Below are positions 56,614 to 64,000 of a DNA stretch of 64,000 nucleotides, piece after piece. The stretch comes from an uncultured Planctomycetaceae bacterium. Lineage in GTDB: Bacteria > Planctomycetota > Planctomycetia > Planctomycetales > Planctomycetaceae. A model generated the notes under the pieces. That model saw only the letters and a list, made by a program, of their open reading frames with translations, was not told where the DNA came from and ran no database searches. The stretch spans positions 1-64,000 of the forward strand of contig CALSLT010000026.1 in the NCBI GenBank assembly GCA_943787265.1. The letters run 5' to 3'. The position numbers and the translations under genes were made by a program. How positions within the stretch are numbered: position 1 is the stretch's first letter; each line of letters begins with the position of its first letter.

Positions 56614-58707
56614 ATGACGACTGATTCTCCGCGCCGCTCGCGCCTGTTGATGCCGATTTTTGCCACGACGATCTTCACCAGCGCGTTTCTGCTGTTTCAG
56701 GTGCAGCCGCTGATCAGCAAGTTCATTCTGCCCTGGTTCGGCGGCAGTCCGGCCGTGTGGAGCACCTGCATGCTCTTCTTCCAGGTCACGCTGTTTGCCG
56801 GCTATGTCTACGCTCATCTGACGACTCAGCATCTCTCGCCCCGCTGGCAGGCGGGTTTGCATATTGTTCTGCTGCTGGCCGCTGTGTTTCTTTTGCCGAT
56901 CACTCCGGATGATTCGTGGAAACCTGACGGCTCGTCTTCGCCAGCGTTTCGGATCGTCGCCCTGCTGACGATGTGCGTTGGGCTTCCATATTTCATTCTG
57001 TCCTCGACCGGCCCGCTGCTGCAGCGATGGTTCAGTCTGCAGGCTCCCGGAGTCTCGCCTTATCGTCTGTACGCGTTATCGAACATCGGATCGCTGCTGG
57101 CTTTGATCTCATTTCCGTTTGTGTTCGAGCCGGTTCTCGCTTCGCCCGCGCAGGCCAGCATCTGGTCGTGGGGCTTCCGAGCGTTCGCGATCTTCTGTGC
57201 TGCGTGCGCCTGTCGCATGTTCCGGATGAAAAATATTGACATGCTCGCCCAGACCGCTGCTGAGGCTGAGGCCGCTGCATCAGAAAATTCTCAGCCACCA
57301 AGCTGGGCAGATCGAGCCACCTGGTTCGGCCTGGCGATGGTCGCGTCGGTCATGCTTCTGGCGACGACGAACCAGGTCTGCATGGACGTCGCCACGGTTC
57401 CGTTCCTGTGGATCCTGCCGCTGACGCTCTACCTGATGTCGTTCATCCTGTGCTTCGACGCGGACCGCTGGTACTCGCGAAAGTGGTACCTGGCGTTGCT
57501 CGGTGCGACTTTTCTCGGAGTTCTCAAAACGCTGCTTTCCGGAACGGAAGTCTCGATCCTGATTCAGGTCAGCGTTTATCTGTCGGCGATGTTCTGCTGC
57601 TGCATGGTTTGCCACGGCGAACTCGCTCAACAGAAACCGAGCACTCGCTACCTGACACAATTCTTCCTGCTGATGTCGGCGGGTGGCGCGGGCGGTGGCT
57701 TGTTTGTCGGACTGCTCGCTCCCAACGCATTTCCTGCTTACTGGGAACTGCATATCGGCATCGTGGCCTGTCTGCTGATCACGCTGTTGGTGCTTTTCCG
57801 AGACCGCACCAGCTACCTCTACAAAGGCCAGCCGCGCCCGGCGTGGATGATGATTGGCCTGTGGGTCAGTCTGATTGCCTGGTCGCTGCAGTGTCACGCT
57901 CGTGACGGAGTCAAAGCGGCCATTGAAGTTTCGCGAAACTTCTACGGAGTGCTCCAGGTTCGAGACCAGACGGACGACGACGACACGACCAAACATCGAC
58001 GAGGCATGTTCCACGGAAGCATTCTACACGGGACTCAGTTCCTTGCTGAAGACAAGAAAGATCTGCCGACCACTTACTACGGTAAAAAGTCGGGCGTCGG
58101 CCTGGTCATGCAGCACCATCGCGCTGGACACGCTCGCCGAGTCGGAGTTGTCGGCCTGGGTGTCGGAACGCTCGCCGCGTACGGTCAGAAAGACGACTAC
58201 ATCCGCTTCTACGAGATCAACTCCGAAGTCATTCGAATGGCCGATCAGTACTTCACCTTCCTGAAGAATTCGGAAAGCCAGACAGAAATGGTACTCGGCG
58301 ATGCGCGACTGTCGCTCGAACACGAAGAACGGCAGAACTACGACATCCTCGTCCTGGACGCCTTCTCCGGCGACGCAATTCCGACTCACCTGCTGACTCG
58401 AGAAGCCGCGCTGCTCTACAAGCAGAATCTGCGAGACGACGGAATTCTGTGCATCCACATCTCGAATCTGCACTTCGATCTGAGACCTGTGGTACAGGGT
58501 CTGGCCAACGACATCGGCATGCACTCGGCGTGTGTCCAGGCAATGCCGGACGAAGATCAGGGAACCAACCTCTGCCACTGGATGCTGCTCTCCAAACAGC
58601 CGATTCCCGAAGACATCGTCGCTCGTGCGGAAAAAATCAACGAGCCCGCTGAGTCCGAACTCCTCTGGACCGACGAGTGGAGCAACCTGCTTTCAGTGCT
58701 TCGGTAA
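56614..58707 (+). CDS. Fused multi-span membrane / spermidine-synthase-like protein
   Basis: The 697-residue protein (ATG 56614, MTTDSPRRSRLLMPIFATTI) has about 10-12 transmembrane helices in its first two thirds (FTSAFLLFQVQPLISKFILP, IVLLLAAVFLLPI, LPLTLYLMSFILCF). It ends in a spermidine-synthase-like Rossmann domain. That part shows VGVVGLGVGTLAAYGQ, FYEINSEVIRMA, VLGDARLSLE and DILVLDAFSGDAIPTHLLT. Fusions of this type are known in planctomycetes and other bacteria. The Asp/Glu pattern fits aminopropyl or methyl transfer, but the true substrate is unknown; most such proteins lack proven polyamine activity. Confidence 0.85.
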   Translation: MTTDSPRRSRLLMPIFATTIFTSAFLLFQVQPLISKFILPWFGGSPAVWSTCMLFFQVTLFAGYVYAHLTTQHLSPRWQAGLHIVLLLAAVFLLPITPDDSWKPDGSSSPAFRIVALLTMCVGLPYFILSSTGPLLQRWFSLQAPGVSPYRLYALSNIGSLLALISFPFVFEPVLASPAQASIWSWGFRAFAIFCAACACRMFRMKNIDMLAQTAAEAEAAASENSQPPSWADRATWFGLAMVASVMLLATTNQVCMDVATVPFLWILPLTLYLMSFILCFDADRWYSRKWYLALLGATFLGVLKTLLSGTEVSILIQVSVYLSAMFCCCMVCHGELAQQKPSTRYLTQFFLLMSAGGAGGGLFVGLLAPNAFPAYWELHIGIVACLLITLLVLFRDRTSYLYKGQPRPAWMMIGLWVSLIAWSLQCHARDGVKAAIEVSRNFYGVLQVRDQTDDDDTTKHRRGMFHGSILHGTQFLAEDKKDLPTTYYGKKSGVGLVMQHHRAGHARRVGVVGLGVGTLAAYGQKDDYIRFYEINSEVIRMADQYFTFLKNSESQTEMVLGDARLSLEHEERQNYDILVLDAFSGDAIPTHLLTREAALLYKQNLRDDGILCIHISNLHFDLRPVVQGLANDIGMHSACVQAMPDEDQGTNLCHWMLLSKQPIPEDIVARAEKINEPAESELLWTDEWSNLLSVLR

Positions 58708-58907
58708 ATCGACGTTCATGCGGAAATACTCGCTCCACAGGGAATTTGCTTTCCTGCGTCGAATGGCATCTTTGAGCACTCCCGCACACCCAAAGTGTGC
58801 GGTGCACAGGTGACGTGCGAGATTCGGGCCGTCATCATGGGGCACATCGGCCTGACCCTCCGTGGGCACCAGAGCCGAACCCAGTGTCTCTCGCCGAGTA
58901 TCGTACG

Positions 58908-59306
58908 ATGACCGAGCCGCTTCCGATTGAATATATCCACCACGTGTCCCGAGTCACTCGTGACCTCGACAAGAGCATTCGGTTTTACTGCGACGTGCTT
59001 GGGTTTCAGCCACTCGATCGACCGGGCTTCAACTTTCGAGGAGCGTGGCTGTTCAACTACGGCCTGCAGATTCACCTGATCGAATCCGAGAATCAGGCTC
59101 CGCCAAATACCGAGATCCAGGCACGAGTCGATCACGTCGCCTTCCGAGTCACCGACATCGACGCCGTCAAACGCCTGCTGGACGAAGGCGGAATCGAGTA
59201 CGCCTCCCGCCACGTTCCGGACACCGGTGTCACTCAGGTGTTCTTCCTGGATCCCGACGGAAACCACATCGAGTGCGGCATGTACGCACCGACCATTACC
59301 GAATAA
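58908..59306 (+). CDS. VOC-superfamily protein (glyoxalase/dioxygenase fold)
   Basis: The 132-residue protein (ATG 58908, MTEPLPIEYIHHVSRVTRDL) has two beta-alpha-beta-beta-beta modules. Metal ligands may be His in YIHHVSRV, Glu in HLIESENQ, His in VDHVAFRV and Glu in HIECGMY, the usual HEHE pattern. The substrate is unknown. The frame extends upstream to 58797, but the part before 58908 has no family match. It precedes the heme-motif gene by 18 bp on the same strand, suggesting an operon. Confidence 0.85.
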   Translation: MTEPLPIEYIHHVSRVTRDLDKSIRFYCDVLGFQPLDRPGFNFRGAWLFNYGLQIHLIESENQAPPNTEIQARVDHVAFRVTDIDAVKRLLDEGGIEYASRHVPDTGVTQVFFLDPDGNHIECGMYAPTITE

Positions 59307-59324
59307 CAAACTGCGAGGTGCAAG

Positions 59325-59915
59325 ATGGCCTTCAGCAAACATCACCCACGACTATCGCTCGTCGCACTCTGCGTTGTCTCAAGCTTGAGCCTGGCCTTTC
59401 TGACGGCATCGTCCAACGGTGAATCTCAGAAAGCCGACACAGCAGACGACTCCGATAAAGCTGACGAAGCCGCGGACAAGCTCACCGTTCCCGAAGCTCG
59501 TCGACAAACGAAGCTCCTTCACGACACCTATATTGCCACCCTGCACACGGTGCATCGCAGCTACTTTGACGAAGACGAACGCGAGATCATCCCGGCACGA
59601 GCGATGGAGGAAGTCTTCCGTCAGATCGACGCAGAAACCGGCGGGAAGACACGATGGATCGCGGTCAACACTCCGGCCATGAATATCGATCACAACCCCA
59701 AAGAAGGGTTCGAAAAAGACGCGGCACGCGAGCTGAAGAAAGGCAAACGCGAATTTGAACGCGTCGAAGACGGCACTTACCTTCGAGCAGGCGCCGTGTC
59801 GCTGTTTGCCTCTTGCACGAAATGCCACTTATCCGGCTTGCGGCCTCAACAAAAAGTCCGAAGCGTGGCCGGACTGGTGATCAGCATGCCGGTTAAACAG
59901 GCTCGCGACGAGTAA
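59325..59915 (+). CDS. Secreted DUF3365-type heme-motif protein
   Basis: The 196-residue protein (MAFSKHHPRLSLVALCVVSS) has a signal peptide. Its mature part carries a CTKCH heme c motif at FASCTKCHLSGL near the C-terminus, with the DUF3365 (Tll0287-like) pattern of helices before it (RQTKLLHDTYIATLHTVHRS, then AMEEVFRQIDAETG and WIAVNTPAMN). It is likely a periplasmic single-heme protein. The neighbours do not tell its redox partner. It probably shares a transcript with the VOC gene. Confidence 0.8.
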   Translation: MAFSKHHPRLSLVALCVVSSLSLAFLTASSNGESQKADTADDSDKADEAADKLTVPEARRQTKLLHDTYIATLHTVHRSYFDEDEREIIPARAMEEVFRQIDAETGGKTRWIAVNTPAMNIDHNPKEGFEKDAARELKKGKREFERVEDGTYLRAGAVSLFASCTKCHLSGLRPQQKVRSVAGLVISMPVKQARDE

Positions 59916-59963
59916 ACGTGCCCGCGCGAAGCATCAAGCTGGCTGAATCCTGCCGAAGTTTTC

Positions 59964-60791
59964 TCACTTCCGGTTGCTCAACTCTGGAAGCGTTGCCAGC
60001 ACTCCGTCGAGATACTCTTTGATCTTCGGATCGAGCTTCTCGTAGTGCTTCGCTGATCTTGGCTGCCCAAGAGCGTGACGCATGCAGTTGTGCATGAGGT
60101 AGCGACCCGTGTCGATCTTCACGTGAATCTTGTCGCGATGCAGATCCGAGACGCTTTTGAACGGTGCCTTTCCCGCTTCGACATCGGCAGCAATCTTTGC
60201 CAGAAGATCGATGGCGTGAGTCTGACGAAATTCGCGTCCCGGATACTTCTTCCGCAACCGGTCGAGCAGCGCGGCGATGTAATTCGGACTGTGCTGCATC
60301 GTTGCCGAAATATTTTTGCTGGCGTACTCGGTCGCCCGCTTTTCGTGATGAGCCCATCCGGTGTGAATGACGAATTCCGCCTTTGGCTGCATGTCGACCC
60401 ACTTTGAAATCGTCGCCACGTCTTCGTCCAGCGTCGCTCCGTAATGAGACTGCATCGAAACGACATCGTACTGCCTCTCAGCCAGCGCCTTCGGCCACAA
60501 CGTCGACGTCTTCACACACGGCTCTTCCGGATTCGCATACATGAACGGCAAGCTCTTCCCACAGTCGACATGCCACTGCACATCCCCATCCATCCAGGCT
60601 GGAACCGTGTCCCATGTCAGCGAGTTGCCGATCAAGTAGAAGCTGCGTTGTTCTTTCGCTGGTTCAAATTTCTCGGAAGTGCTGACCGCAGCCTCTTTTG
60701 CAGACGCAACATCAGCACATTCAGTATCGCACCCGTGAACTCTCAAACTAGTTTGGCAAAGGATTGCGAGGATCAGAACGAGCGATTTCAT
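59964..60791 (-). CDS. Secreted SGNH-hydrolase-like protein
   Basis: The 275-residue protein (MKSLVLILAILCQTSLRVHG) has a signal peptide. RSFYLIGNSLTWDTVPAWMD gives the block I Ser (GNSLT), and a late DLHRDKIHVK with GRYLMHNCMRHAL gives a plausible Asp-His. Planctomycetes have many such secreted SGNH-like proteins, often with esterase roles, but the substrate is unknown. The frame converges with the heme-motif gene, 48 bp apart. No operon partner on its strand. Confidence 0.75.
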   Translation of the reverse strand: MKSLVLILAILCQTSLRVHGCDTECADVASAKEAAVSTSEKFEPAKEQRSFYLIGNSLTWDTVPAWMDGDVQWHVDCGKSLPFMYANPEEPCVKTSTLWPKALAERQYDVVSMQSHYGATLDEDVATISKWVDMQPKAEFVIHTGWAHHEKRATEYASKNISATMQHSPNYIAALLDRLRKKYPGREFRQTHAIDLLAKIAADVEAGKAPFKSVSDLHRDKIHVKIDTGRYLMHNCMRHALGQPRSAKHYEKLDPKIKEYLDGVLATLPELSNRK

Positions 60792-61014
60792 AGCGGTTCC
60801 TCATCGGTAAGTTTCTGTTGAACGACGCGTCGCCTTGCCGTTGATTATGTCGGAAAGTCTACGAACGGATTCGAAGCACGAGAACTCAAAGGCGTCTGTG
60901 AATTCAGCGCTTAAGAACCACCGTCGCCCGAATCGTTGCGTTCAGAGCCTGAGTTGAACATTCTGTCGCCTCGACAACTCAATCGAACCTCAAAACACGA
61001 CAGGCATCCATCCG

Positions 61015-61812
61015 ATGAATCTGACCTCTCCGCGACGACATTTTGTGACCGGACTTCTTGCAGCGGCCGCTGCATTGCTTCTTGCAGGCACGAATGCCAC
61101 AGCCGCATCTCCGTCACAGGAGTTCTACGAAATCCGCATCTACCGTTGCTCGACCGCCGAGAATCAGGCGATTGTCGTCGACTTTGTCGAAGACGCACTG
61201 CTGCCCGCATTGAATCGCCAGAAGATCGACCGTGTCGGGATCTTCACTCCGACCGGAGAGAAGGCCGACAACTCGGTTTACGTGCTGATTCCGTACGCGA
61301 CGCTGGATGCGCTCGGCGGCTTGAACGCAGCTCTCGCAGCGGACGCCGCCTATCACGAAGCTGCCGCCGAATACTTCGCCATCGAAAAGAAAGCGGCCCC
61401 TTATTCGCGCATCGAAAGTCGGCTGATGAAAGCGTTCGCCGGAATTCCGGTCCTTGAGCAACCAGCCTACTCGAAGGAAAAGAAACCTCGCCTGTTCGAG
61501 CTGCGGACCTATGAAAGCCACAACGCTCACATGGCTCAGCTCAAAGTCGAAATGTTCAACAAGGGCGAAATCGACATCATGAGGGAAGTCGGACTTGGCC
61601 CGATCTTCTTCGGCGAAACACTGATTTCAAACGACGTGCCCAACCTGACCTATATGCTGTCAGCTGAAAACGATGAAGCTCACAAAACTCACTGGAAGGG
61701 TTTCGGCCCGCACCCGGAATGGCAGAAGCTGAAGAAAATGGCCCGCTACAAAGGCACGGTCAGCAAGATCATCAGCACGATGCTCGCCCCGACCGAAGGT
61801 TCACAGTTGTAG
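61015..61812 (+). CDS. NIPSNAP-family protein with twin-arginine leader
   Basis: The 265-residue protein begins MNLTSPRRHFVTGLLAAAAA, with SPRRHFV fitting a twin-arginine export signal, so it probably folds before transport. The mature part has two ferredoxin-like NIPSNAP domains (FYEIRIYRCSTAENQAIVVD and LFELRTYESHNAHMAQLKVE), each with the E.R.Y start. These proteins bind small molecules in other organisms, but the role here is unknown. It lies between the SGNH-like gene (divergent) and the RND gene (convergent). Confidence 0.88.
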   Translation: MNLTSPRRHFVTGLLAAAAALLLAGTNATAASPSQEFYEIRIYRCSTAENQAIVVDFVEDALLPALNRQKIDRVGIFTPTGEKADNSVYVLIPYATLDALGGLNAALAADAAYHEAAAEYFAIEKKAAPYSRIESRLMKAFAGIPVLEQPAYSKEKKPRLFELRTYESHNAHMAQLKVEMFNKGEIDIMREVGLGPIFFGETLISNDVPNLTYMLSAENDEAHKTHWKGFGPHPEWQKLKKMARYKGTVSKIISTMLAPTEGSQL

Positions 61813-61872
61813 CCACTTGGTGCGGCCGCGTTGGTGTTTGATCAGCGCGGCATTCGGTGGAGCGTGGACGGA

Positions 61873-64000
61873 CTATTGCAGCGATCGTTCATCAACTTGC
61901 CGGCCGCAGCTCAATCTGTAAAGAACCGGCACGAAAAGCAGCACCCACACGGTTGCCAGACTCAGTCCACCCGCAAGGCTGATGGCCATAGGGATCAGCT
62001 CTTGAGCCTGCGTGCTTCGTTCGAAAAGTAGCGGCAACAGAGCGGCGACCGTTGTGACCGAAGTCAGGATGACCGGCCGGAATCGCGAGCGACCGGATTC
62101 CATGATCGCTTCTTCGAGACCGACGCCCTCCTCGCGACGGCGATTGATAAAGTCGATCAGAACGATCGAATCGTTCGCCAGAATCCCCGACAGCGTCACC
62201 ATGCCGAACATGCTGAACAGCGTGATCGGTTCTGACAAAAGGCAGTGCCCCCAGATCGCTCCCGTAAATCCGAACGGAATCACAACCAGAATCATCAACG
62301 GTTGAAGGTACGACCGAAACTCCAGCGTCAGCAAACCGAACATCCCGAAGACCGCGATCGCGAATCCGATGAACAGACTGCCGACCGATTCACGAGTTTC
62401 TTTCTGCTGACCGTCCCAGCGTGTCGAGACTCCGGGGTTTCGAGACAGCAAGTCCGGCAGAAACGATTCGCGCAAATCGGCGATGATCTCCAGAGCGTTT
62501 GCCTGGTCCTGATCAACGTCCGCGCTGATCGTGACCGCGCGCTGCTGGTCGATTCGTAGGATTCCCGAATAGCCGCGTTTGACGGTGACGTCTGCAACTT
62601 CGGGCAACGGGACTTCCCGTCCGTCAGGCAGCCGGATGCGGATTTCGTCAAGCGTCGCCAGGCCGTGACGTTCCGATGGCGGATAGCGGACCATCAGTCG
62701 CACTTCGTGTCGGCCTCGCTGAAGCCGCATCGCCTCGTCACCGTAATACGCTGCGCGAACCGTGCTTGCGACGTCTTCCAGGCGAACTCCCGTGGCATGG
62801 GCATCGGACTTCAGTTTGATTTGCAGCTCCCACTTACCCGGACCACGACTGTCAGTGATGTCCTGAACTCCTGAGTAAGTTGCGAGCTGTTCTTTGACTG
62901 ACGTCGCAATCGTTTCCAACTGAACGATGTCGCTGGCCAGAAGCGACACTTCGATGGGTCGACCACCTCGAGCGTTGTTAATCCCCCAGAAGACGACTCG
63001 CTCGGCACCGGGAAACTCGTCGGATTCATCACGCCACTTTGCGATGATCTGCTGGCTGGTGAGGTACTCCGGTCGAAACGCCTGATCGTGATCAAACTCG
63101 ACGTAAATTTCGCCGCGATTACTGTCGAGCTGACTGGAATACCCCACGCCGCGATACACGAAGCGAAACAGCGATTCACCATTGACTCCACTGCCTGGAT
63201 CAACTCGCTGAAGTGATTCTTCCAGCTTCCTCGTGGCACGATCGATCACCGATGTCGGAGTGCCTTTCGGATAGTCGATGGTCGTGTAAACGAATTCGTA
63301 GTCGCGTTTTTTCTCCAGCACAAATTGAGTGAAGCCGCCCTGGTACAAACCGATCGTCAGGCACAACATGGCAATGGATAAGCTGACGGAGATCGCCGGC
63401 CGACCAAGGCACCATCGCAGCACCGGCTGATAGAAACCGCTGATAAGGAAGTTCAGGCCGCGTTCCACCAGTTGAGGCATTCGACCGAGCAGTGACTCGC
63501 GAGACTTGCCAGGATCAGGCAGGTGCGAGAGATGGCACGGCAGAATGAACAGGCCTTCGACCAACGAAATCAGCAACATCGAGACCACGGCCAACGGAAT
63601 GACGGCGATTCGTTTTCCCATTTCGCCGCTGACATAAGCCAATGGCAAGAACGCGATCACCGTCGTCAGCACCGAACAGATCACAGACGACGAAACTTCG
63701 GCCGTCCCATCAATCGCGGCCTGCAGTGCGGACTTACCGAGCTGTCGATGTCGGAAAACGTTCTCCGAAACGACGATCGCATCGTCGACCACGATGCCCA
63801 ACGCCATCACAAAGGCGAACATCGAATATAGGTTCAAAGTTGCACCGCAAAGCAGCATGACGCCACACGTTCCGAACAACGCGACCGGAATTCCCGCAGC
63901 AACCCAGAACGCCAGGCGGCCGTGCAGAAACAACGCCAGCATCAGGAACACCAAAGCAAGGCCGAACAGCGCGTTGTCACGCAGCAGTTCGAGCCGTTCG
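61873..64000 (-). CDS. RND efflux transporter permease (partial, 5' end outside window)
   Basis: At least 708 C-terminal residues of an AcrB/CzcA-type inner-membrane pump. The frame is open to the last base; positions 63955-64000 encode RLELLRDNALFGLA, so the listed TTG at 63954 is not the start. The proton relay is in LGIVVDDAIVVSENVF (two Asp), and the second half has TLSGILANDSIVLIDFINR and SGRSRFRPVILTSVTTVAAL. Compared with about 1030 residues for the family, roughly 330 N-terminal residues are missing. It exports drugs or metals using the proton gradient; the class cannot be settled here. No adaptor is visible on this side. Confidence 0.92.
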   Translation of the reverse strand, partial: ERLELLRDNALFGLALVFLMLALFLHGRLAFWVAAGIPVALFGTCGVMLLCGATLNLYSMFAFVMALGIVVDDAIVVSENVFRHRQLGKSALQAAIDGTAEVSSSVICSVLTTVIAFLPLAYVSGEMGKRIAVIPLAVVSMLLISLVEGLFILPCHLSHLPDPGKSRESLLGRMPQLVERGLNFLISGFYQPVLRWCLGRPAISVSLSIAMLCLTIGLYQGGFTQFVLEKKRDYEFVYTTIDYPKGTPTSVIDRATRKLEESLQRVDPGSGVNGESLFRFVYRGVGYSSQLDSNRGEIYVEFDHDQAFRPEYLTSQQIIAKWRDESDEFPGAERVVFWGINNARGGRPIEVSLLASDIVQLETIATSVKEQLATYSGVQDITDSRGPGKWELQIKLKSDAHATGVRLEDVASTVRAAYYGDEAMRLQRGRHEVRLMVRYPPSERHGLATLDEIRIRLPDGREVPLPEVADVTVKRGYSGILRIDQQRAVTISADVDQDQANALEIIADLRESFLPDLLSRNPGVSTRWDGQQKETRESVGSLFIGFAIAVFGMFGLLTLEFRSYLQPLMILVVIPFGFTGAIWGHCLLSEPITLFSMFGMVTLSGILANDSIVLIDFINRRREEGVGLEEAIMESGRSRFRPVILTSVTTVAALLPLLFERSTQAQELIPMAISLAGGLSLATVWVLLFVPVLYRLSCGRQVDERSLQ

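Overview
The window looks like a chromosomal segment from a planctomycete (Planctomycetota, most like the order Planctomycetales). The case rests on protein types rather than a marker gene. It has four-propeller PQQ-like secreted proteins, a sulfatase, a very large secreted calcium-repeat protein with an LEERALLS motif behind a basic N-terminus, a cysteine-rich outer-membrane-like protein, a zinc-ribbon/vWA protein, a fused membrane/spermidine-synthase-like protein, a NIPSNAP protein with a twin-arginine leader, and a heme-motif DUF3365-type protein. Genus cannot be decided from this sequence. I found no rRNA, tRNA, CRISPR array or prophage.

Layout. Positions 1-7560 are a mobile-element landing zone. 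It holds the end of one ISAs1-type element, a second complete inverted copy flanked by a perfect 310-bp direct duplication of a truncated leucine-rich-repeat gene, a lipoprotein gene, an SGNH/TPR protein, a decayed IS3-type remnant, and a complete IS1182-type element with a CTAG target duplication next to a gene stump. Positions 7567-15181 hold secreted or envelope proteins: a degenerate metallopeptidase-like protein, a 1251-residue propeller/methyltransferase/propeller/malectin-like protein, and a zinc-ribbon vWA protein. Positions 15351-18286 are an island of small unknown genes around a ParDE toxin-antitoxin pair and a CX5R phosphatase-like protein. Positions 18589-27000 carry a prolyl oligopeptidase, an unknown secreted alpha-helical protein, sucCD and a dihydrofolate-reductase-fold protein.

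Positions 27135-32612 are a minus-strand run: sulfatase, DUF3806-like protein, lactate permease and methionine aminopeptidase. Positions 32888-36336 hold two outer-membrane-like genes, both broken by single-base frameshifts, around a secreted coiled-coil protein. Positions 36645-50956 are mainly housekeeping: propeller proteins, a parvulin, ilvD, gltX, a receiver-domain protein, truD, tag, a glycosyltransferase, larC with a histidine-rich tail, and serS. Positions 51196-55977 encode the giant RTX/leishmanolysin-like protein. The right end has the fused spermidine-synthase-like protein, a VOC protein, a heme-motif protein, a secreted SGNH-like protein, a NIPSNAP protein and an RND efflux permease cut by the window end.

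SucCD supplies the substrate-level step of the TCA cycle, and IlvD serves branched-chain amino acid synthesis. Lactate permease and LarC both touch lactate metabolism, although they lie 16 kb apart and lactate racemase itself is not here. The intergenic space carries at least two classes of hairpin repeat. One is short and REP-like. The other is long, with arms reading like cacagag, acgcagagg or acacggaag. The most unusual items are the IS with 310-bp flanking duplications, the methyltransferase-like insert in a secreted propeller protein, the cluster of broken outer-membrane genes, and the hairpin family, one copy of which encodes the C-terminus of a glycosyltransferase.
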